14,903 nucleotides of DNA, from assembly GCA_041608535.1 (NCBI GenBank), contig JBFISM010000093.1, positions 1 to 14,903 on the forward strand. The letters run 5' to 3'. Each line of letters begins with the position of its first letter. The stretch's first letter is position 1. The stretch comes from JBFISM01 sp041608535 (GTDB taxonomy: Bacteria > Actinomycetota > Acidimicrobiia > Spongiisociales > UBA5794). The notes beneath the pieces were generated by a model. That model had not been told where the DNA came from. It ran no database searches and saw nothing but the letters and a program-made list of their open reading frames with translations. A program made the position numbers and the translations under genes. Shown in pieces: positions 6,498 to 13,544 of this stretch.

Positions 6498-7421
6498 CTA
6501 GTCGGGTGCCAGGACGACCGCCCGTTCTGGGTCTTCGCCCTCGGAGAAGGACCGTACACCGTCGATCTCGGCCACGGCATCGTGGATGACCTTACGATCA
6601 GCTGGATTCATCGGCTCGAGCATGATCTCACCGCCGTCGCTCAGCACCTTGTCGGCGAGCTTTCCGGCGTAGATCTTGAGCGCCTCACGGCGTCGTTCGG
6701 CGTACCCGGCAATGTCCATGCGCATGCGCGGAGCCCCATACGTCTTGCGTTGCACGACAGTGCGGGTGATCTCGAGCACCGACTGCATGACCGATCCTTT
6801 GGGGCCGACCAGCGCCTCGGTCTGATCGCCGGACACATCGATGCGGAGGATGTCATCGTCGATGTCCGTCGCAACCACACCCTCGAGACCGAACGCATCG
6901 AGCAGCCCCTCGATGAAGGTCTTGGCCACCTCGGCCCGCTCCTCGATGGTGGCCTCGCTGCGGCCCTCCTTGTCGCTGCTCACAGCCGCCGCCTTCCCTC
7001 GTCCACTCGTGTCGTCCTGCTTGCCTTGTCGCCCGGAACTGCGACTCTTCCTCTGGCCCCCACCACCGGATCGCCGCCCGCTCTCCCGATCTTGCGTCGA
7101 CCGGCGTCGGTCGCCCCGGCTCCCGTCACCGCTTGGCCCGTTCTGTCGCTGTTGCTTGGCTTCGGTCATTGCGCCGTCAGCGGCTTCGGTCGTACCACCG
7201 GATCGGGAGCGACGCCGGCGTCGCCGCCGCTTCCGCTGCTGTTGAACCGGTTTGGGGCTGATCTTGACGTGCGCCAGTTGTCCGCCGATCCCGAGAAACC
7301 CGGACCTCGGCTCCTGCAACACCTCGATGATGGCCTGGTCGCGACTCTCGATGCCGAGCTCCTCCAGCCCGGCCCTGATCGCATCCTCCACCGTCTTGCC
7401 GGCGACTTCCACCCACTCCAT
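6498..7421 (-). CDS. jag: Jag/KhpB-type RNA-binding protein (Jag-N, KH, R3H)
   Basis: This cytoplasmic single-stranded nucleic-acid-binding protein (307 aa) is encoded next to yidC in many Gram-positives. The Jag N-terminal domain spans about residues 3-55, with FLGIG at 42-46. A long disordered basic linker (about 60-155) includes a run of seven arginines near 65-71 and is rich in Gly, Ser, Arg and Gln. The KH domain is at about 165-235 with loop GPKG at 206-209, and the R3H domain at about 240-305 has the defining Arg276/His280. In streptococci KhpB/Jag partners KhpA and influences cell division and elongation; the role here is inferred. The ATG at 7421 has AGGAGG (7431-7436) inside the end of yidC, and only 3 nt separate the genes, so they are coupled. 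Confidence 0.93.
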   Translation of the reverse strand: MEWVEVAGKTVEDAIRAGLEELGIESRDQAIIEVLQEPRSGFLGIGGQLAHVKISPKPVQQQRKRRRRRRRSRSGGTTEAADGAMTEAKQQRQNGPSGDGSRGDRRRSTQDRESGRRSGGGGQRKSRSSGRQGKQDDTSGRGKAAAVSSDKEGRSEATIEERAEVAKTFIEGLLDAFGLEGVVATDIDDDILRIDVSGDQTEALVGPKGSVMQSVLEITRTVVQRKTYGAPRMRMDIAGYAERRREALKIYAGKLADKVLSDGGEIMLEPMNPADRKVIHDAVAEIDGVRSFSEGEDPERAVVLAPD

Positions 7422-7424
7422 CGA

Positions 7425-8318
7425 CTACTTCCTCCTGCGCTTCTTGCGCTTCTTGCTGGCATGCGGTGACGGCTTACTAGGCGGCGGATTGGGCGGCGCC
7501 GTCTCCGCGCTCGGCGGGGGAGCCGGGTTCGCCCGGCGACCCTCGACTCCCGGTTCATCCCGAGCTTCCTCCTGCTCGTCCATCCAGAAGATCAGCGTCT
7601 GTTGCCCGATCCTGAAGATGTTCGAGGTGGCCCAGTACAGCACCAGACCCGCAGGAAAACCCCACGATACGAAGCCGATCACGATGGGCATGAACTTCAT
7701 GGCAGTCTGCATTCCCTGCATCTGCGGGTTCAGCTCCTGGGTCCGCTTGCGGTTGGCGCGAGAGGTAGCTTGCTGTTGCTGGAAATATCCGGCAGCAACC
7801 ACGACGAGGACGGCAAGGATGTAGGGGAGCGCCGCCACGATTCCGGACACGATGGCCTCGCTCGGGGCCAGCAGCAGATTCATACCCAGGAATGTGGTCT
7901 CGCCGTTCTCCAACGCCCGTGCGAGATCGGATCCCGCAGGAATCGCATTGTCGGTGAGCTGACCGCTCTCGTCGACACCGATCCGCAGCAGCCGGAAGAG
8001 AGCGAACCAGATCGGCGCCTGCAGGATGAGCGGGAGACATCCGGCCGCCGGATTGACCCCCCGCTCCTTGTACAGCGCCATCAGCTCCTGCTGCATCTCT
8101 TCGCGATTGTCTTTGTAATCCTTCTGGATCCGTTTGACGTCCGGCTGAATCTCCTGCATCGCCTTCATGGAGCGGGTTTGCTTCAATGTCAACGGGAACA
8201 GCAGGAAACTGACCAAAAGAGTGAGCAATACGATGGCGATACCGTAACTGGGAACGATTGAATAGAAGAACGCCAGTGTGGTGCCAAGTACGTCGACGAG
8301 GAGGTTGAACGGATTCAT
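7425..8318 (-). CDS. yidC: membrane protein insertase YidC/Oxa1 family
   Basis: This 297-aa membrane insertase resembles the short Gram-positive type. Hydrophobic segments are at about residues 10-22, 25-45, 94-112, 158-182 and 213-240, with a charged cytoplasmic loop (about 46-90). Family motifs include PLTLKQTRSMKAMQ after the second segment, NPAAGCLP near 90, and AGLVLYWATSNIF near 224. The C-terminal tail is Pro-rich and ends in a lysine/arginine cluster, as expected for ribosome contact. At the position of the conserved groove arginine (E. coli Arg366, B. subtilis SpoIIIJ Arg73) the sequence has Ser37 (codon at 8210-8208). No lipobox or cleavable signal peptide is obvious. The ATG overlaps the yidD stop as ATGA, and GAGGA lies upstream inside yidD. 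Confidence 0.95.
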   Translation of the reverse strand: MNPFNLLVDVLGTTLAFFYSIVPSYGIAIVLLTLLVSFLLFPLTLKQTRSMKAMQEIQPDVKRIQKDYKDNREEMQQELMALYKERGVNPAAGCLPLILQAPIWFALFRLLRIGVDESGQLTDNAIPAGSDLARALENGETTFLGMNLLLAPSEAIVSGIVAALPYILAVLVVVAAGYFQQQQATSRANRKRTQELNPQMQGMQTAMKFMPIVIGFVSWGFPAGLVLYWATSNIFRIGQQTLIFWMDEQEEARDEPGVEGRRANPAPPPSAETAPPNPPPSKPSPHASKKRKKRRRK

Positions 8319-8596
8319 GACGCGGTTTCCTCGAAAGCGGGCGACAGCTCTCGGTCATCCGGAACCGGGTCGAACCCTCCCTCGTGCCATGGATGGCAAC
8401 GTCCGATCCGACGCACACCCAACCAAACGCCCCGCCCCGCACCGTGGAGCTCGATGGCCCGCCGCGCGTAAGCGGAGCATGTTGGGTAGTAGCGACAGTT
8501 GGCTCCGAGCAGGGGAGAGACCAGACGCGAATACACCGCGATCGCACCGAGCAGGACTGCAGCGATCACGCCGCTCTGCCGCTCTCTTGCGCTCAC
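8315..8596 (-). CDS. yidD: membrane protein insertion efficiency factor YidD
   Basis: This small YidD-family protein (93 aa) associates with the inner face of the membrane and helps YidC-dependent insertion. The conserved core PLLGANCRYYPTCSAYA (residues 28-44, Cys34 and Cys40) and RCHPWHEGGFDPVP are intact, and an N-terminal hydrophobic helix lies at about 10-28. The GTG at 8596 is chosen because it is preceded by an unusually long AGGAGGAGGAGGA purine run and overlaps the rnpA stop as GTGA. A longer frame to 8647 would add 17 residues with no family resemblance. The stop overlaps yidC. Gene order rnpA-yidD-yidC is highly conserved. Confidence 0.94.
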   Translation of the reverse strand: MSARERQSGVIAAVLLGAIAVYSRLVSPLLGANCRYYPTCSAYARRAIELHGAGRGVWLGVRRIGRCHPWHEGGFDPVPDDRELSPAFEETAS

Positions 8597-8958
8597 GTGT
8601 CCTCCTCCTCCTCTCCTGCCAGGGCTGCAAAGCATGCCGTCAGCCATTCCACCAGCCGGGGGAAGGCGACATCGACCACCTCCCGGTCGGCAATCACGAT
8701 GTAGTCCATGCCTCCCGGCGGGTTTGCGTCCCGCAAGGCGGCCCGCAAACGCCGCTTGGCCCGGTTGCGCGCAACCGCACCTCCGACCCGCTTTCCAGCA
8801 ACGACGCCCACCCGCGGTGGCCCCGGCTCCCCGGCGCTCGCCAGGACGGAGACTCCGCCTCGGCGCACACGCTGCGCCTCGCGATACATGGCATCGAAGG
8901 TCGACTGCCCGGTGAGCGACCGATACGTCAAACCATCATCAGGCGCTGAGCCGTTCAC
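8593..8958 (-). CDS. rnpA: ribonuclease P protein component
   Basis: This basic protein subunit of RNase P (121 aa) binds the catalytic RNA and pre-tRNA leaders. The hallmark segment VAGKRVGGAVARNRAKRR spans residues 53-70 and contains the RNR motif (64-66), and the C-terminal half has the DYIVIA beta strand. The start is uncertain: GTG at 8958 lies inside the end of rpmH (20-nt overlap) behind a GAAAGGG-like sequence, while a TTG at 8931 would also preserve the domain. The C-terminus ends in an acidic tail (EEEEDT) whose DNA doubles as the yidD ribosome-binding site. The RNA subunit gene is not in this window. Confidence 0.94.
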   Translation of the reverse strand: MNGSAPDDGLTYRSLTGQSTFDAMYREAQRVRRGGVSVLASAGEPGPPRVGVVAGKRVGGAVARNRAKRRLRAALRDANPPGGMDYIVIADREVVDVAFPRLVEWLTACFAALAGEEEEDT

Positions 8959-9073
8959 GCCCTTTCTCGCGACGCCTCTTGATGATCGCGCGTCCCGCCC
9001 GGGTGCGCATCCGTGCGCGAAACCCGTGTTTGCGCTTGCGACGGCGCACGTTCGGCTGATAGGTACGTTTCAT
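8939..9073 (-). CDS. rpmH: 50S ribosomal protein L34
   Basis: This 44-aa, extremely basic ribosomal protein starts MKRTYQP at the ATG 9073-9071 and ends in GRERLSA, the standard bL34 pattern and length. It is the first gene of the leftward block rpmH-rnpA-yidD-yidC-jag-rsmG-parA-parB. The Shine-Dalgarno sequence is weak (AGG about ten bases upstream). It overlaps rnpA by 20 nt in another frame, which suggests coupled translation. A good promoter lies 50-80 bp upstream. Confidence 0.98.
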   Translation of the reverse strand: MKRTYQPNVRRRKRKHGFRARMRTRAGRAIIKRRREKGRERLSA

Positions 9074-9125
9074 GGAAAACCTGCCCGGAGGTAAACGAGG
9101 TACGAGGTGCGAAGATGGCCAATAG

Positions 9126-9153
9126 GTTATGGAACCTGGCTGCGCTTTGTCAA
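9126..9153 (-). promoter_or_regulatory. promoter of the rpmH-parB block
   Basis: On the minus strand a perfect -35 TTGACA (9153-9148) is followed after 16 bases by CATAAC (9131-9126, four of six matches to TATAAT); TAACCT with an 18-base spacer is an alternative -10. Transcription would start near 9118, leaving a leader of roughly 45 bases before the rpmH ATG. Confidence 0.6.
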
Positions 9154-9202
9154 AGCCGGGCTCCGCCCGACACGGGCGCACGCTGCCACGCACCGGGCCG
9201 AG

Positions 9203-9211
9203 TTGTCCACA
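9203..9211 (+). promoter_or_regulatory. DnaA box (perfect)
   Basis: TTGTCCACA matches the actinobacterial DnaA-box consensus at all nine positions. It is the only perfect copy seen in the window. It lies about 50 bp upstream of the rpmH -35 element and 520 bp before dnaA. Confidence 0.7.
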
Positions 9212-9357
9212 GGTGGTCGCCACGGCACCTACGCAACCATCGTGAAGCCACGTTGGTACCCCGAACGAATGCTCCCGGTCCGACCCCCGAGGTGGCCCGC
9301 CGAGGCGACCTCGAGCCCCCAAAATGGACGTCAACCCGTGGTCGATCTCGCCCAGAG

Positions 9358-9403
9358 CGCGAAAGTCGCCCGGAGCCGCGAAAAATCAGCTCGAAACGCG
9401 AAA
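9358..9403 (+). repeat. three CGCGAAA direct repeats at 19-20 bp spacing
   Basis: CGCGAAA occurs at 9358-9364, 9377-9383 and 9397-9403, that is at 19- and 20-bp intervals, close to two helical turns. The last two copies extend into longer A-runs. A related CGAAAC lies at 9392. The repeats would face the same side of the helix, as expected for cooperative protein binding or phased A-tract bending. No known binder is assigned. Confidence 0.5.
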
Positions 9404-9547
9404 AGCTTCGCAGGAGGTCCAGGGGCGGTTCGCTCTCGACGTCGCTCGACCGGCTCTTGAGGCTTTGCGACGAAAACCCATTGGGCAAAGGGATCGACCG
9501 GCAGGACCGGCGACGACGGTCTCTAGGTGAGGCGAGTTTTGCCGCTC

Positions 9548-9577
9548 TTGATGCGCCCAACGGGCATTTCCTACACT
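9548..9577 (+). promoter_or_regulatory. candidate dnaA promoter
   Basis: TTGATG (9548-9553) and TACACT (9572-9577) are separated by 18 bases; each matches its consensus at four of six positions. A transcript starting near 9584 would have a leader of about 150 bases carrying the three DnaA boxes at 9659-9691, which would suit autoregulation by DnaA. Confidence 0.4.
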
Positions 9578-9658
9578 CGCTCGGCGCAGCGGGTCAGCTT
9601 CCACGACTTCCTCGGGGTTCGGCCCGCCGTCACAAGGAGGGTACGCCAGGAGTAGGGG

Positions 9659-9691
9659 TTCTCCACATCATGTGGACACCTCTGTGGACAT
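9659..9691. promoter_or_regulatory. cluster of three DnaA boxes upstream of dnaA
   Basis: TTCTCCACA (9659-9667, plus strand), and the complements of TGTGGACAC (9671-9679) and TGTGGACAT (9683-9691), each match TTGTCCACA at eight of nine positions. Their start points are exactly 12 bp apart. The first faces the other two. They lie 45-77 bp before the dnaA start codon. Confidence 0.65.
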
Positions 9692-9735
9692 ATGCGGGGC
9701 GGTGCGACGCCCCCGCTGTCAGGAGAGAACCAACC

Positions 9736-11139
9736 GTGGAAGCATCATCGCAATCCCGCCGTTCGGCGGAGGTATTTCGGAGCGCACTACAGCAGTCGAC
9801 ATCACCCATGACGTGGCAAACGTGGCTCGAGCCGCTCGAACCGTCCTCCAACGGTGGCAACGCAGTGGTGGTGGCGGCGCCGAGTGAGTTCCACCGGCGT
9901 TGGGTGGATGAACGCCACCGAGCCGCCATCGAAGACGCCGTCGCTGCAGCCTTTGGTACCGACGTGCAGCTCACGCTCACCGTCGACACGGCGGTTGCCC
10001 ACCGGCGACCCGTCCCGGCAACGCTCGAAGACGACGAATCATCGGATCTGGGCGGGCCCTCGGCAACTCCGGCACCACCCCCGCCGATGCGGCGGCCCGG
10101 CGGGCAGGATCTCGAATCCCGGCTCATCTCGAAGTACACCTTCGAGAACTTCGTGGTGGGGCAGTCGAACCGGTTTGCCCACGCCGCGGCGATGGCGGTG
10201 GCCGAGCAACCTGGCAGCCACTACAACCCGCTCTTCATCCATGGGCACGCCGGCTTGGGCAAGACCCACCTGCTCCACGCGGTTGGCCACCATCGCCGGG
10301 AGCTGGCGCCGAGCTCACTCGTCCGCTATGTCTCGTCGGAACAGTTCTTCAACGAGTTCATCAACGGCATCCGCCGCAAGACGATGGCCGAGTTCAAAGC
10401 TCGCTACCGCACCATCGACGTACTCCTCCTCGACGACGTCCAGTTCTTCGAGGGCAAGGAGCAGATCCTCGAGGAGTTCTTCCACACCTTCAACAGTCTC
10501 TACGAGGCGGGAAGGCAGCTGGTCATAAGCGCCGACCGCCATCCCAAGGAGCTGGCAACACTGGAGGACCGGCTGCGCAGCCGTTTCGAATGGGGCCTGC
10601 TCACCGACATCCAGCCACCCGATGTCGAGACCCGGCTTGCCATCCTGCGCAAGAATGCGGAGTTCGCTCCGCGGCCGGTTCCTCGCGACGTCCTCGAGTT
10701 CATCGCCCAAAACGTCTCCAACAACATCCGCGAGCTGGAAGGAGCGCTCACCCGGGTCACCGCATACGCAGCGCTCACCAACGAGCAGATCACGCTCCAG
10801 ATGGCCAAAGAGGTCCTCCAGGACATCGTGGCGGCTCGCGAGCCGAGGGCGATCACACCGGAGCTGATCATGCAGCAGGTGAGCAAGACCTACCGGCTCT
10901 CCATCGACGAGCTCGTCGGTCCCAGCCGCCGCCAACCGCTCGCCCTGTCCCGCCAGATCGCCATGTACATGTGTCGCGAGCTGACCGACCTGTCGCTACC
11001 ACGCATCGGCCGGTACTTCGGTGGTCGGGATCACACCACGGTGATGCATGCCGTGGAGAAGGTGAAGCGGCTCATGCAGAGTGACAAACGGGTCTTCGAC
11101 GAGGTCACGAACCTGTGCCAAGACTTGAGGAGAACTTGA
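9736..11139 (+). CDS. dnaA: chromosomal replication initiator protein DnaA
   Basis: This AAA+ initiator (467 aa) binds DnaA boxes and melts the origin. Domain I spans about residues 1-90, a short Pro-rich linker follows (about 95-125), and the AAA+ domain begins at the SRLISKYTFENFVVG region. Walker A GHAGLGKT is at 170-177 and Walker B has Asp233-Asp234. The C-terminal DNA-binding domain carries the signature GGRDHTTVMHA with Asp432. The GTG at 9736 is chosen: AGGAG lies ten bases upstream, and the residues after it (MEASSQSRRSAEVF...) look like a domain I start. The frame stays open far upstream, but that stretch overlaps rpmH antisense and the DnaA boxes. Domain II is short compared with mycobacterial or Streptomyces DnaA. 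Confidence 0.97.
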   Translation: MEASSQSRRSAEVFRSALQQSTSPMTWQTWLEPLEPSSNGGNAVVVAAPSEFHRRWVDERHRAAIEDAVAAAFGTDVQLTLTVDTAVAHRRPVPATLEDDESSDLGGPSATPAPPPPMRRPGGQDLESRLISKYTFENFVVGQSNRFAHAAAMAVAEQPGSHYNPLFIHGHAGLGKTHLLHAVGHHRRELAPSSLVRYVSSEQFFNEFINGIRRKTMAEFKARYRTIDVLLLDDVQFFEGKEQILEEFFHTFNSLYEAGRQLVISADRHPKELATLEDRLRSRFEWGLLTDIQPPDVETRLAILRKNAEFAPRPVPRDVLEFIAQNVSNNIRELEGALTRVTAYAALTNEQITLQMAKEVLQDIVAAREPRAITPELIMQQVSKTYRLSIDELVGPSRRQPLALSRQIAMYMCRELTDLSLPRIGRYFGGRDHTTVMHAVEKVKRLMQSDKRVFDEVTNLCQDLRRT

Positions 11140-11351
11140 CCCAACGCTGGGGACAGCGTGACGTCATCCACAACGACGCCCCGACGAAACAGACACCTGT
11201 GGAAGAACCCACATACCATCCCCAAGCCGTGTGGACAGGGAACACCATGAGCGACAAGCGCTTCTGCGGATTGCCCACAATCCACACCCCCTACTACCAC
11301 CACTACGATCTCGATATAAAACAGGTAGCACTCTGAGAGGACATATCAACT
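11140..11351. other. oriC: dnaA-dnaN intergenic region, probable oriC
   Basis: This non-coding spacer of 212 bp has several DnaA-box-like nonamers. At eight of nine matches: 11164-11172 (TCATCCACA, against TTATCCACA), 11230-11238 (complement CTGTCCACA) and 11271-11279 (TTGCCCACA). At seven of nine: 11148-11156, 11199-11207 and 11278-11286. The most AT-rich part is at 11308-11325 (GATCTCGATATAAAAC), next to dnaN, and could be a small unwinding element; its TATAAA (11315-11320) may also serve as a -10 for dnaN. Actinobacterial origins normally lie in this interval. Divergent gene orientation on the two sides supports origin placement. Confidence 0.7.
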
Positions 11352-12431
11352 GTGCGTATCCGAGCAGAACGAGACGATCTCGCCGACGTGCTGGGACGTG
11401 CCGGTAGGGCGGTCGGCACCAAGTCTCCGTTGCCCATCCTCCAAGGCGTGCTGTGCGAGGTCGAGGGGAACCAGCTCAAGGTCACGGGCACCGACACGGA
11501 ACTGACGATTCAGACCAAGCTGGAGGTCGATGTTCTCGAAGAGGGCCGCACACTGGTACCGGCGAAACTCGCGGCCGAAGCGGTACGCAAGCTGCCACAG
11601 GGTGCGGTCACGATTTCCGCATCCGACGGGGAGGTCGAGATCACCGGCAACGGTCCGCGGTTTCTCCTTCGGGAGCTTCTCGTCGACGATTATCCGGAGG
11701 TTTCGTTCGAGCGGAACGGTTCGGGAACCAGCATCGACGGCAAACTGCTCACCCATGCCGTAGGTCAGGTCGGGGTGGCCGCCTCGGGAGACGAGGCTCG
11801 TCCGACGCTGACCGGTGTTCTGTTCGAGAGTACCGAGGACGGGATGCGTCTCGTGGCCACGGATTCGTACCGGCTGGCCGTGCGGGACGTCCCCGGGGTC
11901 GAGGTCGAGGGACCAACCGTCGTGCCGTACCGTGCGCTTCGAGAAGTTGGACGTACCGTGGGCGACGCCCAGATGGCCTTCGATCTCGGTGATCGTGACG
12001 CGTCGTTCTCGTCGGATCGGGGCCAACTGACGGTGCGAGTGATCGAGAGCACTTTTCCCAACGTGCAACAGTTGTTCCCTGCGTCGTACCCGAACAGGCT
12101 CGTCGTGGCGAAGGCCGGATTGCTGGAGGCGGTGGGACGAGCCGCCTTGGTTGCCGAGGATCACATCCCGGTCCGGTTGGCGATGCACGATGGGGGAGTG
12201 GAGCTCAGCGTGTCCCGTCAGGAGGTCGGCGAGGAAACGGAGCATCTCGCCGGGGATTACACCGGTGAGGAGATGACGATCGCGTTCAATACGCGCTACC
12301 TCACCGACGGCGTCAGCGCGGTCGATGGTGACAACGTGGTCATCGAAACCATCGACCCGCTCAAACCGGGTCTGATCAGCGGCACCGAGGATCCCTCCTT
12401 CCGCTACCTGCTGATGCCCGTTCGTCTCTGA
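11352..12431 (+). CDS. dnaN: DNA polymerase III beta sliding clamp
   Basis: This ring-forming processivity clamp (359 aa) tethers polymerase III and repair partners to DNA. It shows three consecutive clamp domains of about 120 residues. Recognisable segments include PILQGVL near residue 28, ATDSYRLA near 173 and the family-typical C-terminus YLLMPVRL. The GTG at 11352 follows GAGAGGA (11335-11341) by ten bases and a TATAAA promoter-like element by about 30. It is separated from dnaA by the origin-like spacer and from recF by 15 bp. Confidence 0.97.
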   Translation: MRIRAERDDLADVLGRAGRAVGTKSPLPILQGVLCEVEGNQLKVTGTDTELTIQTKLEVDVLEEGRTLVPAKLAAEAVRKLPQGAVTISASDGEVEITGNGPRFLLRELLVDDYPEVSFERNGSGTSIDGKLLTHAVGQVGVAASGDEARPTLTGVLFESTEDGMRLVATDSYRLAVRDVPGVEVEGPTVVPYRALREVGRTVGDAQMAFDLGDRDASFSSDRGQLTVRVIESTFPNVQQLFPASYPNRLVVAKAGLLEAVGRAALVAEDHIPVRLAMHDGGVELSVSRQEVGEETEHLAGDYTGEEMTIAFNTRYLTDGVSAVDGDNVVIETIDPLKPGLISGTEDPSFRYLLMPVRL

Positions 12432-12446
12432 TACTCCGCCCTCCGC

Positions 12447-13544
12447 ATGCACCTTTCCTGGGTGGAGCTCGTCGATGTGCGCTGCTATCCAGAGCTCACC
12501 TTCCGCCCCACCTCGGGAATCAACGTCCTCATCGGAGCGAATGGCTCCGGCAAGACGACGGTGCTCGAGGGGATTGGGTACTTGTCGACGCTGCGCTCGT
12601 TTCGAAAGACGCCGGATGCGTCGCTCGTGCGTCTCGGTGCCGAGACGGCCGTGCTGCGTGGCGGCTTCGAACAACCCGCAGGGGAGACGAAGGTGGAGGT
12701 AGAGATCCCGGTGTCGGGCCGGCGCCGGGTACTGCTCAACGGGAAGAGGCCGTTGCGGCTGGCTGCGGTGACCCAGGCCGTGCCGGTGGTGGCGTTCCTT
12801 CCCGACGATCTGGACCTCGTCAAGGGTGCCGACGGCGTACGCCGGCGGTATCTCGACGACTTGGGGTCGCAGCTCACCCCGCAATACGGTGCGGCGCTCG
12901 CCGAGTTCGAGAAGACCCTCAAGCAGCGGAATGCTCTGTTGCGTAGCGAAGGACGCCATGCCGACCCGATGACGCTCCAGGTACTCGACGAACGGTTGTG
13001 CACCACGAGTGGCGAGCTGTGGGCAGAGCGCAGCGATCTGGTTGCCGCGGTGGCACCGATACTCGAAGAGGCACACGCCGAGGTGGCCGGTGCCGGCGAG
13101 CCGCTGGCGATCCGCCACGTGCCGGCGGTGGGTGGTGCGGAGCGTGCCTTCGACCCTGAAGAGACGCCGCAGCTACTCGGCGAAGCGTTGCAGCAACGCC
13201 GGACGAGGGAACTGGAGCAACGCACCACCACCGTTGGGCCGCATCGTGACGTCGTGAGGCTGCGTCTCGGTGAGCGCAACACCCGCCATGAGGCCTCACA
13301 GGGTGAGCAACGCTCTGTTGCGATCTCCCTCCGCATCGCTGCCTTTCAGCTCGTGGAGCAGCGCACGGGCGTGACGCCCGTGCTGCTGCTCGACGACGTG
13401 TTCTCCGAGCTGGATCTCGCCCGTACCGGCGCATTGGTCGACATGCTGCCCACCGGGCAAATTCTTGTCACCACCACGAGAGAAGATGAAGTACCCATCC
13501 AGGGGGAGCGTTGGGTGGTGAGAAACGGATCGGTCGAGAGATGA
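12447..13544 (+). CDS. recF: DNA replication and repair protein RecF
   Basis: This SMC-like ATPase (365 aa) acts with RecO/RecR in RecA loading at gaps. Walker A GANGSGKTT is at residues 30-38, the ABC-type signature SQGEQRS begins at Ser284, and Walker B LLLDDVFSELD has Asp316 and Asp317. The helical arm lies between about 150 and 240. The ATG at 12447 is 15 bp after the dnaN stop and has no clear Shine-Dalgarno sequence, so it probably relies on read-through from dnaN. The stop overlaps the start of the next gene as ATGA. Confidence 0.96.
   Translation: MHLSWVELVDVRCYPELTFRPTSGINVLIGANGSGKTTVLEGIGYLSTLRSFRKTPDASLVRLGAETAVLRGGFEQPAGETKVEVEIPVSGRRRVLLNGKRPLRLAAVTQAVPVVAFLPDDLDLVKGADGVRRRYLDDLGSQLTPQYGAALAEFEKTLKQRNALLRSEGRHADPMTLQVLDERLCTTSGELWAERSDLVAAVAPILEEAHAEVAGAGEPLAIRHVPAVGGAERAFDPEETPQLLGEALQQRRTRELEQRTTTVGPHRDVVRLRLGERNTRHEASQGEQRSVAISLRIAAFQLVEQRTGVTPVLLLDDVFSELDLARTGALVDMLPTGQILVTTTREDEVPIQGERWVVRNGSVER

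Larger units (their letters stand above)
9074..9735. other. 662-bp rpmH-dnaA intergenic region
   Basis: No protein gene is supported here, although the dnaA frame happens to stay open through it. It holds the leftward rpmH promoter at 9126-9153 and an isolated perfect DnaA box at 9203-9211. A CGCGAAA repeat array lies at 9358-9403, and three GACCGGC heptamers at 9448, 9496 and 9505. A probable dnaA promoter is at 9548-9577 and a three-box DnaA cluster at 9659-9691. The stretch 9212-9357 shows nothing I can name. The density of sites suggests part of the origin or a control region for dnaA. Confidence 0.6.

Noticed and set aside
6465..7469. 334-codon open frame on the plus strand
   Set aside because: Antisense to jag, whose Jag-N, KH and R3H motifs are clear.
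8597..8647. 17-residue N-terminal extension of yidD
   Set aside because: It overlaps the rnpA C-terminus and lacks YidD similarity. The GTG at 8596 follows a very strong purine-rich ribosome-binding site.
9068..9082. parS-like CGTTTCATGGAAAAC at the rpmH start
   Set aside because: One base is missing from the palindrome centre and the CACGTG core is absent. The similarity comes from the MKR codons of rpmH.
9013..9735. 241-codon in-frame extension upstream of dnaA
   Set aside because: It runs antisense through rpmH and across promoters and DnaA boxes, and the predicted residues are low-complexity and unlike DnaA domain I. The GTG at 9736 has a Shine-Dalgarno sequence.
11115..11336. 73-codon open frame in the dnaA-dnaN spacer
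   Set aside because: It overlaps the end of dnaA and the DnaA-box cluster, has no ribosome-binding site and no family resemblance. An origin region explains the sequence better.
11346..13118. 590-codon open frame on the minus strand
   Set aside because: Antisense to dnaN and recF; no recognisable motif, start signal or operon context.
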